From NCBI RefSeq assembly GCF_900167155.1, contig NZ_FUXU01000009.1, positions 35,985-99,984 of the forward strand: DNA of 64,000 bases, given 5' to 3'. Each line of letters begins with the position of its first letter. Positions within the stretch are counted from its first letter, which is position 1. The notes below the pieces were generated by a model. It was given only the letters and a program-made list of their open reading frames with translations. It was not told where the DNA came from and made no database searches. This DNA is from Enterovibrio nigricans DSM 22720. Its GTDB lineage: Bacteria; Pseudomonadota; Gammaproteobacteria; Enterobacterales; Vibrionaceae. A program made the translations under genes and the position numbers. This document shows, piece by piece, positions 56,435 to 64,000 of the stretch.

Positions 56435-57079
56435 ATGGGAATAAGAGCACAACAGAAAGAAAAAACCCGGCGTACGCTAATCGATGCGGCTTTTAGCCAG
56501 CTTAGTGCCGACCGTAGCTTTTCCAATCTCAGCTTGCGCGAAGTGGCAAGAGAGGCTGGCATTGCGCCAACGTCTTTCTACCGCCACTTTAAGGACATGG
56601 ATGAACTTGGTCTGACGATGGTAGACGAGGGAGGGTTGCTGTTGCGTCAATTGATGCGCCAAGCTCGCCAACGTATTGCCACTGAGGGCAGCGTAGTCAG
56701 AACGTCCGTGGAAACCTTTATGGAATTTATCGAAAGTAGCCCAAACGTACTGAGGCTACTTTTACGTGAACGTTCAGGTACATCGGCTGCATTTCGAGCC
56801 GCTGTCGCACGTGAAATACAACATTTTGTCGCTGAGTTGACAGAATATTTCGAAGCGACAGCAGGTCTGACTCGCGAGGAGGCCTATAATCAGGCAGAGG
56901 CATGTGTCACTTTGGTCTTTAGTTCTGGCGCAGAAGCACTGGATTTGGACAAACGTGCACGCGCTGAACTTGCAGAGCGTCTGGTGATCCAATTGCGCAT
57001 GATTTCTAAAGGTGCGTATTGGTACCGAAAAGAGCGTGAACGTAATGCACTCAAGGATAAGTTGTCTTCAGGCAGGTAA
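56435..57079 (+). CDS. fabR: Fatty acid biosynthesis repressor FabR
   Basis: FabR is a TetR-family repressor of fabA/fabB that senses unsaturated acyl chains. The 214-residue protein has an N-terminal TetR helix-turn-helix ([20 protein letters not shown]) and the FabR-specific C-terminal domain, matching E. coli in the [17 protein letters not shown] region. It is followed after 5 bases by yijD, with which it is co-transcribed in other species. Confidence 0.96.
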   Translation: MGIRAQQKEKTRRTLIDAAFSQLSADRSFSNLSLREVAREAGIAPTSFYRHFKDMDELGLTMVDEGGLLLRQLMRQARQRIATEGSVVRTSVETFMEFIESSPNVLRLLLRERSGTSAAFRAAVAREIQHFVAELTEYFEATAGLTREEAYNQAEACVTLVFSSGAEALDLDKRARAELAERLVIQLRMISKGAYWYRKERERNALKDKLSSGR

Positions 57080-57084
57080 AAAAC

Positions 57085-57465
57085 ATGGAACAAAATCTAC
57101 AATCAGAACGTAAATTTCTTCTCCTCGCTGTTATTGCGGGCTTGTGTGGTAGTGCGACGCTGTCTACCTTGTTTGCTGAAAGCGTGGCATTCTCTATTTT
57201 CCCGATTATCGCGTTTGTGTTGGCGATTTACTGCTTTTACCAACAACATGTGAATCAACCTCTGACGGAAGGCACGCCGATGATTGCATTTGCCTGTTTC
57301 TTGGTTGGTGCATTTGGTTACTCTGCGTTTGTACGCATGCAACTGCCTGAGCTGGGTGGAAACTTCTTCTCTATCATCGTGACAATGGCACTGGGCCTTT
57401 GGGTTCTGCATAAGATGGGATGGCTACACGTAGCAAACAAGAAGAAAGAAGCGATTGAAGAGTAA
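57085..57465 (+). CDS. yijD: YijD inner-membrane protein (DUF1422)
   Basis: The 126-residue protein has four membrane helices (about 12-30, 35-52, 65-83 and 92-112). It matches the YijD family of unknown function and lies between fabR and trmA as in E. coli. Confidence 0.93.
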   Translation: MEQNLQSERKFLLLAVIAGLCGSATLSTLFAESVAFSIFPIIAFVLAIYCFYQQHVNQPLTEGTPMIAFACFLVGAFGYSAFVRMQLPELGGNFFSIIVTMALGLWVLHKMGWLHVANKKKEAIEE

Positions 57466-57482
57466 CGCGACGCTGAGATAAC

Positions 57483-57507
57483 AAAAAGGAGCCTGAGGCT
57501 CCTTTTT
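57483..57507. terminator. Bidirectional terminator between yijD and trmA
   Basis: AAGGAGCC/GGCTCCTT stem with a TGA loop, A-run on the left and six T on the right. Confidence 0.9.
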
Positions 57508-57513
57508 TCATGT

Positions 57514-58620
57514 TTATTTACGTTCCAGCAGAACACCCGCTTCCATATGGTGGGTATATGGGAATTGGTCAAACAGCGCAAAACGCGTAATGTGATGAGT
57601 TTCTGACAATATAGTCAGATTGTCTCTTAGCGTATCTGGGTTACATGAGATATACAGGATGCGGTCATATGTCTGCACCATACGACATGTGCCTTCATCC
57701 ATGCCCGATCGTGGAGGGTCAACAAAGATGGTGTTGCAGTTGTAACTCTTTAGATCAACGCCAGCTTGCTGTAGGCGTCGAAATTCGCGTTTGCCTTCCA
57801 TCGCTTCGGTGAATTCTTCCGCAGACATACGGATGATTTGAACATTGTCTATCTTGTTTGCTGCAATGTTCCACTGAGCAGAATCAACGGACGGTTTGGC
57901 AAGTTCAGTTGCCAATACGCGTTCAAAGTTATCAGACAGTGCCAGTGAGAAGTTGCCGTTTCCGCAGTAAAGCTCCAGCAGATCGCCCGTGCTATCTTGC
58001 GTACAGTCGACAGCCCATTCCAGCATTTTGACGGCCACTTTACCGTTAGGCTGAGTGAAGCTGTTTTCGACTTGCTGGTAGGTTAGGGTGCGATCGTTCA
58101 CGGTCAGTTTTTCAACCACGAAATCGCGGTCGATAACGATTTTCTGCTTACGCGCACGACCTATCAGATTCAGATTAAAGCCTTCGTCGTTTAAACGTTG
58201 TTTGAGTTGGTGCGCGTTAGCTTCCCACTCTTCATCCAGTTGGCGGTGATAAAGCATAGAAACCAGTACTTCACCGCTTAAGGTAGACAAAAAGTCGACT
58301 TGGAACAGTTTTCGACGCAGGCTTTCAATCGGCTTGATGGCATCAACCAGCAGTGGCATCAAATCATTGATGATGCGACTCGCTTGTGGAAATTGGTCCA
58401 CGCGATACTTCTGCTTGGTCTCCTGATTAAACATGATGTAATAAAGATCATCACCCTCATGCCAGACACGAAACTCAGCACGCATACGGTAGTGCTTGTC
58501 TGGAGACGTAAACACTTCCAACTCAGGCGCGTTGAACTCGGCGAACGCGGATTGCATGCGTACGATCTTTTCGTCCAGTTGCTTCTGATATTGGGTGGTG
58601 TCAATCAGGGTATTGCTCAT
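57514..58620 (-). CDS. trmA: tRNA (uracil-54,C5)-methyltransferase
   Basis: TrmA makes ribothymidine at tRNA position 54. The 368-residue protein has the SAM site [15 protein letters not shown], the DPPR motif (VDPPRSGMD), nucleophile Cys326 (YISCNPDTL) and the C-terminal catalytic Glu360 region (HHMEAGVLL). Confidence 0.97.
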   Translation of the reverse strand: MSNTLIDTTQYQKQLDEKIVRMQSAFAEFNAPELEVFTSPDKHYRMRAEFRVWHEGDDLYYIMFNQETKQKYRVDQFPQASRIINDLMPLLVDAIKPIESLRRKLFQVDFLSTLSGEVLVSMLYHRQLDEEWEANAHQLKQRLNDEGFNLNLIGRARKQKIVIDRDFVVEKLTVNDRTLTYQQVENSFTQPNGKVAVKMLEWAVDCTQDSTGDLLELYCGNGNFSLALSDNFERVLATELAKPSVDSAQWNIAANKIDNVQIIRMSAEEFTEAMEGKREFRRLQQAGVDLKSYNCNTIFVDPPRSGMDEGTCRMVQTYDRILYISCNPDTLRDNLTILSETHHITRFALFDQFPYTHHMEAGVLLERK

Positions 58621-58778
58621 ATTACCTAACCTGCATTACTAAAAATGAGCGCAAATTGTATGTAGCCAAACCATATTGTCCAGCCTTTTCGCTGACTTTT
58701 TCACCAGTCGTACGTTCTGGCGGCGGAAAGGTAAGGGTTAGTATAAGATTGGCACAAATTGTTCTGGCAGGATTTATC

Positions 58779-59306
58779 ATGACCTTTCGAAAACCGAAAA
58801 ACCGTAAGGAAATTTGCTACCCCTTTATCTATGAGTCAGCACTGACCTGTGATTATGAAGTGCATACCGATGAGCTGTGCAGTTTGTTGGGAATGGTACT
58901 GGCTCAGATGCCAGAGGGGTTTGATGATGTTGTCGCTGATTTGGAAACGCTGCATCCGAAAATCTATCACTTGAATGGCTCCGTGCGCGGTAAGAACGGT
59001 ATTTTCGAGGAAGACCTGGAATGGCTGCATGAACGTTACGATCACTACAACAAATTGAGTGCGGGCCGAGTCACGCGTTTTGTATTGCCTAGAGGCCCTG
59101 TTGCAGTGATGGCTCTGCACCAATGTCGTACGGGCTCGAAAAAAACAGTCAGGCTGCTTCACCGTCTGGATGAGTCTGGTGTGACGTTCGAAGAGACGTT
59201 GCCGCGTTTTGCCAATCTGCTGGCGAACTTCTTCTTCGTGCTCACTGTGTATATCAAAATGAAACTCGACGTCGAAGAAGTGGATTACATCAGCATTAAT
59301 TACTGA
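58779..59306 (+). CDS. Corrinoid adenosyltransferase-like protein
   Basis: The 175-residue helical protein resembles PduO-type ATP:cob(I)alamin adenosyltransferases in its helix-bundle signatures. These are TDELCSLLGMVLAQ, VLPRGPVAVMALHQCRTGSKKTVRLL (written here in two parts in the family as LPGG and ARTxxRRAE) and FANLLANFFFVLTVY. The classic N-terminal TRTGDxG loop is absent, so activity is uncertain. It directly precedes the B12 riboswitch and btuB, which supports a corrinoid role. Start is the ATG at 58779 after AGGA; an upstream open frame is unconserved. Confidence 0.6.
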   Translation: MTFRKPKNRKEICYPFIYESALTCDYEVHTDELCSLLGMVLAQMPEGFDDVVADLETLHPKIYHLNGSVRGKNGIFEEDLEWLHERYDHYNKLSAGRVTRFVLPRGPVAVMALHQCRTGSKKTVRLLHRLDESGVTFEETLPRFANLLANFFFVLTVYIKMKLDVEEVDYISINY

Positions 59307-59377
59307 CGTAATTTCTTTCATTACATTGGATTACCTGAGTAATTAGATCTGGTTCTCACTATCAAAGTATCAATGGT

Positions 59378-59409
59378 GCGCTGACTTCTCTATAATCAGC
59401 GCGCTTTTT
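59378..59409 (+). terminator. Terminator of the adenosyltransferase-like gene, with a TATAAT in its loop
   Basis: GCGCTGA (59378-59384) pairs with TCAGCGC (59396-59402), followed by GC and five T. The loop contains TATAAT at 59391-59396, which could instead be the btuB -10; its -35 is poor. Confidence 0.5.
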
Positions 59410-59413
59410 AATT

Positions 59414-59560
59414 CCAGCTGGGAATCCGGTGTGAATCCGGAACTGGCGCGCAGCGGTAATGAGAAACGAAGGTGACTAGGCGAAAAGCCAGACACTGTGC
59501 CTAGGAATGGGCATGGGAAGTTGTCACCGTAGGGGGTCTCTAAGTCCGAATATCAGCTGG
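59414..59560 (+). promoter_or_regulatory. Cobalamin riboswitch upstream of btuB
   Basis: The core GGGAATCCGGTGTGAATCC and GCGCAGCGGTAA are the conserved J3/4 and P3-P4-P6 segments of AdoCbl riboswitches. They match the E. coli btuB leader, and a GCCAGACACTG segment follows. P1 closes between CCAGCTG (59414-59420) and CAGCTGG (59554-59560). Downstream, TCAGGATCTCCTGA may form the expression platform; no T-run follows, so control of translation is likely. Confidence 0.93.
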
Positions 59561-59621
59561 ACAACAATGTGGTATCAGGATCTCCTGACATCATTAGATA
59601 CACGCGATTTTTGGATCTGAT

Positions 59622-61442
59622 ATGTCTAATAAACTTCTGGCAGCAGGAATGTTGCCGTTGGCTGCGTTTGCGCACGCCGAATCTATCTCGACAACTGACG
59701 ACACCATGGTTGTCACCGCCTCTCGATTTGAACAGCCCGTTTCTACTGTACTCGCACCTGTTTCTGTTCTTACACGTACCGACCTCGAAGAACTTCAGGC
59801 TAGCAGTTTGGTGGATGCACTGAAGACTCTGCCGGGTATTGAAATTGGCCAAAATGGTGGCCGAGGACAAACAGCGTCGATCTTCCTTAGAGGTACCAAC
59901 TCTAACCACGTATTAGTGCTGGTCGATGGCGTTCGTCTTCCTCGTACAATGCTGGGCACTGTTGATTTCAACATGTTGCCACTGAATACCGTCGAGCGTA
60001 TTGAAGTAATACGTGGTTCTGGCGCTACCGTCTATGGCTCTGATGCTATTGGTGGGGTTATCAATATCATCACCCGAAATGACGCTGAATCGACGCGCTT
60101 TAGCATTGGCGGAGGTAGCTTTGGTACTGCATCAGCAGATGTTGGCGTTACCCGTAAATTGACAGATAGCCTTTCTATGCAACTGATGGGCGGTCTGGAA
60201 TCTGTTGATGGTTACAACGTTCGCCCAGACATTGCGCCAGCCGACGATGAACATGGATTTGAAAGCAAGAACGTGTCGCTGCGTTTGAGCTACGCACCAA
60301 GCCAGAACTGGAACTCAAACGTTATTGGCCGTTGGTACGAGAACAAAGTCGACTTCGCAGACTATGGTGGCTCCAAGAAACACCTTTGGGTTGAAAGCAA
60401 ATCGATTGGTGCGGATTCCGGCTACACGTATGGCAAGTGGAATACCCAAGCGCGTATCGAAGTTGGTGAACAGAAGAACTACGACTATGCAGAGGGTTCA
60501 AGCCCGTCAGCGGACAACCTGACCAGTGAAATTCGTCAAATCTATTCAAGCCTGACTTCACGCTACCAAGTGAGAGATAACTTGGCGGTAACGACGGGCG
60601 TTGATTTGACGCTGGAGAAGTACCTCGACGGTAACTTTATTTCGATTGACTCGATTGAGGATAATCCTCGTCAAAACATTGGTGTGTTCGGTCTGGCTAA
60701 CTGGAATATTACTGACAGCATTTTGCTGGAAGGTAGCGTGCGCCATGACGACAATGACCAGTTTGGTGGCAACACCACCAGTTTGATCTCAGCCGGGTGG
60801 ACGATAAATGAAGACTATCGTTTATTTGCAAGCTACGGCACGGCGTTTAAAGCACCAACATTCGACAAACTTTATGGCTCAAGCGGTAATGTTAACTTGA
60901 TACCTGAAGAGTCAGAGAATGTAGAGATTGGCTTTGAGGGAACGACGTACGATGTAAGCTGGAGCCTGAATGGTTACATCAATACCATCGACAACCTGAT
61001 CGTTTACTCGGGTAGCTGGCCAAATGGTAAAAACGAAAACGTTGAAGAAGCGCGTATCAAAGGTATCGAGCTGATTGCAGATTTCGACTTGGGCCCTGTA
61101 TACAACCAAGTGTCACTGGAGCTTCGCGATCCAAAAGACGTGTCCAAGAATGAACAGTTGGCGCGTCGTGCTAAGCAGTTGGCGAAATGGCGTACATCAG
61201 TATGGTTGGGTGATGTTTTGCTAGGTACTCAGTTTATGTACCAAGGCGAGCGTCCAAATTACTCAGGCGGTGGCATGTTGGATGCCTACTCGGTTTGGGA
61301 TTTGACTGCGCAATACGACATTTCGAACAACATTACCTTAGGCGGTAAAGTGGCTAACCTGTTCGATGAAGAATACGAAACCGCAGGCGATTACCCAGCA
61401 GCAGAACGAGCGTTCTACGTTAATCTGAACTTCGCGTACTAA
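59622..61442 (+). CDS. btuB: Vitamin B12 outer-membrane receptor BtuB
   Basis: BtuB imports cobalamin with TonB energy. The 606-residue protein has a signal peptide (1-19, AHA), the TonB box DTMVVTASR, the plug (LRGTNSNHVLVLVDGVRLP, RGSGATVYGSDAIGGVINI) and a 22-strand barrel ending NLNFAY. The B12 riboswitch lies just upstream. Confidence 0.95.
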   Translation: MSNKLLAAGMLPLAAFAHAESISTTDDTMVVTASRFEQPVSTVLAPVSVLTRTDLEELQASSLVDALKTLPGIEIGQNGGRGQTASIFLRGTNSNHVLVLVDGVRLPRTMLGTVDFNMLPLNTVERIEVIRGSGATVYGSDAIGGVINIITRNDAESTRFSIGGGSFGTASADVGVTRKLTDSLSMQLMGGLESVDGYNVRPDIAPADDEHGFESKNVSLRLSYAPSQNWNSNVIGRWYENKVDFADYGGSKKHLWVESKSIGADSGYTYGKWNTQARIEVGEQKNYDYAEGSSPSADNLTSEIRQIYSSLTSRYQVRDNLAVTTGVDLTLEKYLDGNFISIDSIEDNPRQNIGVFGLANWNITDSILLEGSVRHDDNDQFGGNTTSLISAGWTINEDYRLFASYGTAFKAPTFDKLYGSSGNVNLIPEESENVEIGFEGTTYDVSWSLNGYINTIDNLIVYSGSWPNGKNENVEEARIKGIELIADFDLGPVYNQVSLELRDPKDVSKNEQLARRAKQLAKWRTSVWLGDVLLGTQFMYQGERPNYSGGGMLDAYSVWDLTAQYDISNNITLGGKVANLFDEEYETAGDYPAAERAFYVNLNFAY

Positions 61443-61456
61443 TCGTATCTTTTACT

Positions 61457-61482
61457 AAAAGCCGCCACAAGGCGGCTTTTTC
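61457..61482 (+). terminator. btuB terminator
   Basis: AAAAGCCGCC/GGCGGCTTTT stem, ACAA loop, T-rich tail. Only 15 bases separate it from the next start, so read-through is probable. Confidence 0.8.
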
Positions 61483-61496
61483 TTTTGGAAGTAAAA

Positions 61497-62159
61497 ATGA
61501 AAAAACGCGTTATTGTCAGTTGGTCTTCGGGTAAAGATTCCACTCTCACTCTTTGTCGGTTGTTTAAAGACAATCGTTACGAGGTGGTGGGACTGTATAC
61601 CACGCACGTGGAAGGTGCCGTGCCGTTTCAAGCAACACCAATCTCTATCGTGCAAGCACAGGCTGATGCTATCGGTTTGCCGCTAGTGCTGATTGAATTG
61701 AATGAAGTCTTTCCGTCAAACGAGGTTTATCAGCAATCTATTGTTGAAGGGATCAAAACGAGCGGACTGGATGTTGATGCCGTGGCGTTTGGTGACATGT
61801 TCTGCAATGGTATTGAAGCGTATCGCCGAAGCTACATCGAGCCTCAAGGGTGGGAGTGTGTTTTCCCGCTAATTGGTGAAAACAGCAAAGCACTTGCGAA
61901 AGAGATTATCGAGATCGGTATTCAAACATCACTCAGTACAATTGATACCTCCCAATTGTCATCCGAATTTTTAGGACGACACTATGACTTGGTTCTCCTT
62001 AAAGCCTTGCCAGAAAGCTGTGATCCATGTGGAGAAGATGGTGAGTTTCACACTATGGTGACCAATGCACCATGTTTTCAGTATCCCTTGGAACTTGTGG
62101 TTAACAATGAAGAGAGAGAGGGAAGGTTTCATCATCTGATTTACCGTCTTAAGGCGTGA
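61497..62159 (+). CDS. DUF71 PP-loop ATPase, B12-salvage type
   Basis: The 220-residue protein has the PP-loop SWSSGKDST and the DUF71/COG2102 signatures GDMFCNGIEAYRR and CGEDGEFHT. Eukaryotic and archaeal relatives are diphthine-ammonia ligases; bacteria lack diphthamide. Comparative genomics has proposed a DUF71-B12 subgroup linked to cobalamin salvage and found beside btu genes. The position right after btuB fits. Start is the ATG at 61497 after GGAAG; a TTG at 61485 is less likely. Confidence 0.85.
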   Translation: MKKRVIVSWSSGKDSTLTLCRLFKDNRYEVVGLYTTHVEGAVPFQATPISIVQAQADAIGLPLVLIELNEVFPSNEVYQQSIVEGIKTSGLDVDAVAFGDMFCNGIEAYRRSYIEPQGWECVFPLIGENSKALAKEIIEIGIQTSLSTIDTSQLSSEFLGRHYDLVLLKALPESCDPCGEDGEFHTMVTNAPCFQYPLELVVNNEEREGRFHHLIYRLKA

Positions 62160-62217
62160 GTGATTTTCAACGCGCTCTTTGCGAAGTATTATGGCGACGC
62201 AAATAAACAAAAAGGTA

Positions 62218-63015
62218 ATGAATGTGAAAAGTGTGCTGATTTTTGATTCAGGTGTAGGTGGTCTTTCTGTCTTTCAGGAAATTTCCGCATTGATGCCCAA
62301 TCAGCACGTGATCTATGCCTTCGACAATGCCGCCTTTCCTTATGGTGAATTGGATGATGATGTTTTGGTTAGTCGTGTATGCGGGATGGTGTCAGTGCTT
62401 TGTAAAGAGCACGAGATCTCGCTGGTGGTCATTGCCTGTAACACAGCGAGCACAATTGTATTGCCACATCTTCGGAGCCAGTTAGACATTCCCGTTGTTG
62501 GGGTCGTGCCAGCAATTAAACCTGCAGCGGAATTAAGCGAGACTAAACACATCGCTCTGCTTGCGACGCCTGCAACCGTAAAACGCTCTTACACACGAGA
62601 TCTGGTTAATGAGTTCGCCCCAGACTGTAAGGTCGACATGGTCGGCTCGACGGCACTGGTGATGATGGGGGAAGATAAGCTTCGCGGTAAGCCTACGAAT
62701 ATGGCGGAGCTTGATACCATCCTTAAGCCTTTTCAGCGCGGCGTGGATTGCGTTGTCCTGGGGTGTACGCACTTCCCGCTATTAAAAGAAGAGATACAGC
62801 AGTTGCTGGGTCATAAGTGCCGCGTTATTGATTCTGGTTTGGCGATCGCTAAGCGCGTAAAGATGCTGCTTAGCCAAGAGGGGAATGGCTCCCTCTCGGC
62901 ATTAAACAGAAAACACGAAGTATTTAGTAGTGCAGAAGTAAAAGAAGAAGAGGCACTAAATAAAGAAATGACCCAAATGGGCTTCTCTATTATTAAGCGC
63001 GCTCCGACTTTCTAG
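62218..63015 (+). CDS. murI: Glutamate racemase
   Basis: MurI makes D-glutamate for peptidoglycan. With this start the protein has 265 residues, catalytic Cys74 (ACNTAST) and Cys183 (GCTHFPLL), and the N-terminal FDSGVGGLSV. The ATG at 62218 has AAAAAGG very close; ATG 62191 or GTG 62224 are alternatives. It is convergent with the RRM gene and overlaps it by 23 bases. Confidence 0.95.
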   Translation: MNVKSVLIFDSGVGGLSVFQEISALMPNQHVIYAFDNAAFPYGELDDDVLVSRVCGMVSVLCKEHEISLVVIACNTASTIVLPHLRSQLDIPVVGVVPAIKPAAELSETKHIALLATPATVKRSYTRDLVNEFAPDCKVDMVGSTALVMMGEDKLRGKPTNMAELDTILKPFQRGVDCVVLGCTHFPLLKEEIQQLLGHKCRVIDSGLAIAKRVKMLLSQEGNGSLSALNRKHEVFSSAEVKEEEALNKEMTQMGFSIIKRAPTF

Positions 63016-63442
63016 GATCGTTAGCTTCTCTTACTTTTAAGGTTCGTTCACCATATTCGCTGTTGTTTAGTTTCTCGATGGCCTCTGGTGTATCTGCTGC
63101 TGCCATCACTACAAACCCAAAACCTCGACGTTTACCTGTCCTTTTATCTTTCATGAGGCGAACGGCAAATACTTCGCCGTATTCGGCAAAAAGATCTTTC
63201 ACGTCATTTTCGTTCGCGCGATAAGGTAAGTTACCTACATATATAGTCTTACTGTTGGTCGCAATTGATTCTGAAATATCGCTTGGAGACTTGGTAGAAA
63301 GAAAAGAAAGAGCGATACCTACGGTGACTGCACCTAGTGCAAATGCGTAGCCCGTGCTCGAAATCATTTGTGAACTGTTAAAGAGTATTGTGCCAACGAA
63401 AGCAATGGCAGCGGTAATAAGCAAACTGATAGATATTCTCAT
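62993..63442 (-). CDS. Membrane-anchored RRM RNA-binding protein
   Basis: The 149-residue protein has two N-terminal membrane segments (about 5-21 and 32-50) and a C-terminal RNA recognition motif (about 66-140) with RNP2 IYVGNL and RNP1 RRGFGFVVM. In RNP1 the last aromatic position is Met. RRM proteins with membrane helices occur in Vibrio next to murI; the target RNA is unknown. The ATG at 63442 begins the hydrophobic segment, with a weak ribosome site. Confidence 0.82.
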   Translation of the reverse strand: MRISISLLITAAIAFVGTILFNSSQMISSTGYAFALGAVTVGIALSFLSTKSPSDISESIATNSKTIYVGNLPYRANENDVKDLFAEYGEVFAVRLMKDKRTGKRRGFGFVVMAAADTPEAIEKLNNSEYGERTLKVREANDPRKSERA

Positions 63443-63655
63443 AATCGTCAAATTAAAAGTCAGTTGGAAGAAATAGCATGGAGGTATGAAATCAATGCTG
63501 ATTAAAAATAAATACAATTATCGGATTGATATTACGATTATTGTGAAATTATTGCTAGTAAGTGAATGTGACAACCTTCTAATGTTGCAATATGTCATGC
63601 TTTTCGAAGTTTAGGTTGATTTGTGGTCAGTTGAGCAGATTTTAAAGAAAAACCC

Positions 63656-63683
63656 TTGCCAATGTGATCCTAGTCTCTATAAT
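63656..63683 (+). promoter_or_regulatory. rrn promoter P1
   Basis: TTGCCA (63656-63661), 16-base spacer, TATAAT (63678-63683), discriminator GCCGC; an A/T-rich UP-like stretch lies at about 63638-63652. Confidence 0.8.
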
Positions 63684-63777
63684 GCCGCTTCACCGACACG
63701 GAGAGCGGCTTCCAACAAGGAAACGCCCACGAAATCGGTACGGCGAACAGGCTTCAAAACTGAATGAAAATAAACGC

Positions 63778-63805
63778 TTGACGCGTTGAAACGAATCAGT
63801 AAAAT
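63778..63805 (+). promoter_or_regulatory. rrn promoter P2
   Basis: TTGACG (63778-63783), 16-base spacer, TAAAAT (63800-63805), GC-rich discriminator GGCCGCCCGC. Confidence 0.8.
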
Positions 63806-63923
63806 GGCCGCCCGCTTCAACGAAAAAGCCACTTCTTAGTAAGCGCGCTTTAACGAGAGAAGCAAGTCAACAAGACGTTTTGATGGTTGCGAAAGCAACG
63901 CGGAAATGCCGCAAAATTTCTTC

Positions 63924-63951
63924 TTGACTTCATCGCCCGACAGCGTAAAAT
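63924..63951 (+). promoter_or_regulatory. rrn promoter P3
   Basis: TTGACT (63924-63929), 16-base spacer, TAAAAT (63946-63951), followed by TCGCAGCCC. Confidence 0.8.
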
Positions 63952-64000
63952 TCGCAGCCCTGACGGTGAGAAGCTCCGGCTTCTACAGTCAACGTTCTTT

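Larger units (their letters stand above)
63443..64000 (+). promoter_or_regulatory. Leader of an rRNA operon reading off the right edge
   Basis: No gene is seen in these 558 bases. Three strong tandem promoters (listed separately) point right with short GC-rich discriminators, and the preceding bases are AT-rich like UP elements. After murI, Vibrio chromosomes carry an rrn operon. The 16S gene itself is not in the window, so this is inferred. Confidence 0.75.

Noticed and set aside
1..64000. Mobile elements, CRISPR arrays, integrons and tRNA genes
   Set aside because: No transposase, direct-repeat array, attC-like site or cloverleaf was recognised anywhere in the window.

Overview
The window looks like a piece of the main chromosome of a Vibrionaceae member (Vibrio/Photobacterium/Grimontia/Enterovibrio group), fairly close to the replication origin. 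This rests on gene order: xerC-yigB-uvrD; polA-spf-engB-cytochrome c4-csr RNA-yihI-DUF2489-hemN; glnA-DUF4124-ntrBC; pckA-hslOR-gspC to gspN-nudE-cysQ; sthA-fabR-yijD-trmA; btuB-murI-rrn. Many encoded proteins are also visibly close to their E. coli counterparts. No insertion sequence, prophage, integron, CRISPR array or tRNA was seen. The genus is not settled by what can be read here.

Layout. 1-2 kb: end of a DUF484 gene, xerC and yigB. 2-4.3 kb (minus): the main accessory island, a bufferin-type copper-peptide (RiPP) operon of a DUF2282 precursor, a DUF692/MNIO enzyme, a DUF2063 partner and a DoxX membrane protein. 4.7-14.2 kb: uvrD, DUF2780, ggt, rarD, recQ, a small recQ-linked gene, yhhQ behind a probable preQ1-I riboswitch, and a GNAT gene. 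14.2-21.3 kb is rich in small RNAs: RyhB behind a Fur box, Spot 42, two unassigned sRNA candidates between polA and engB, and a long CsrB/CsrC-type RNA with about 19 GGA motifs.

21.3-31 kb: methyltransferase, yihI, DUF2489, hemN, add, then the nitrogen-control block (glnA, a DUF4124 gene, ntrB, ntrC, all minus) with a sigma-54 promoter and NtrC palindromes at both glnA and ntrB. 31-42 kb: typA, a GlsB/YeaQ protein, a DUF2959 lipoprotein, yihY, dtd, a frame-split yiiD, an AsmA-like protein, pckA and hslR-hslO.

42-54.7 kb: a complete type II secretion operon gspC to gspN, then nudE and cysQ. 54.7-64 kb: sthA/fabR divergent pair, yijD, trmA, a cobalamin block (corrinoid adenosyltransferase-like gene, B12 riboswitch, btuB, DUF71 PP-loop gene), murI, a membrane-anchored RRM protein, and three tandem rRNA-type promoters reading off the right edge.

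The most interesting items are the bufferin operon with its terminator inside the opposing yigB gene, the sRNA cluster, the preQ1-I element on yhhQ, the yiiD frame break, and an unannotated 40-codon membrane ORF behind add. All calls come from reading the sequence; no search or folding program was run.
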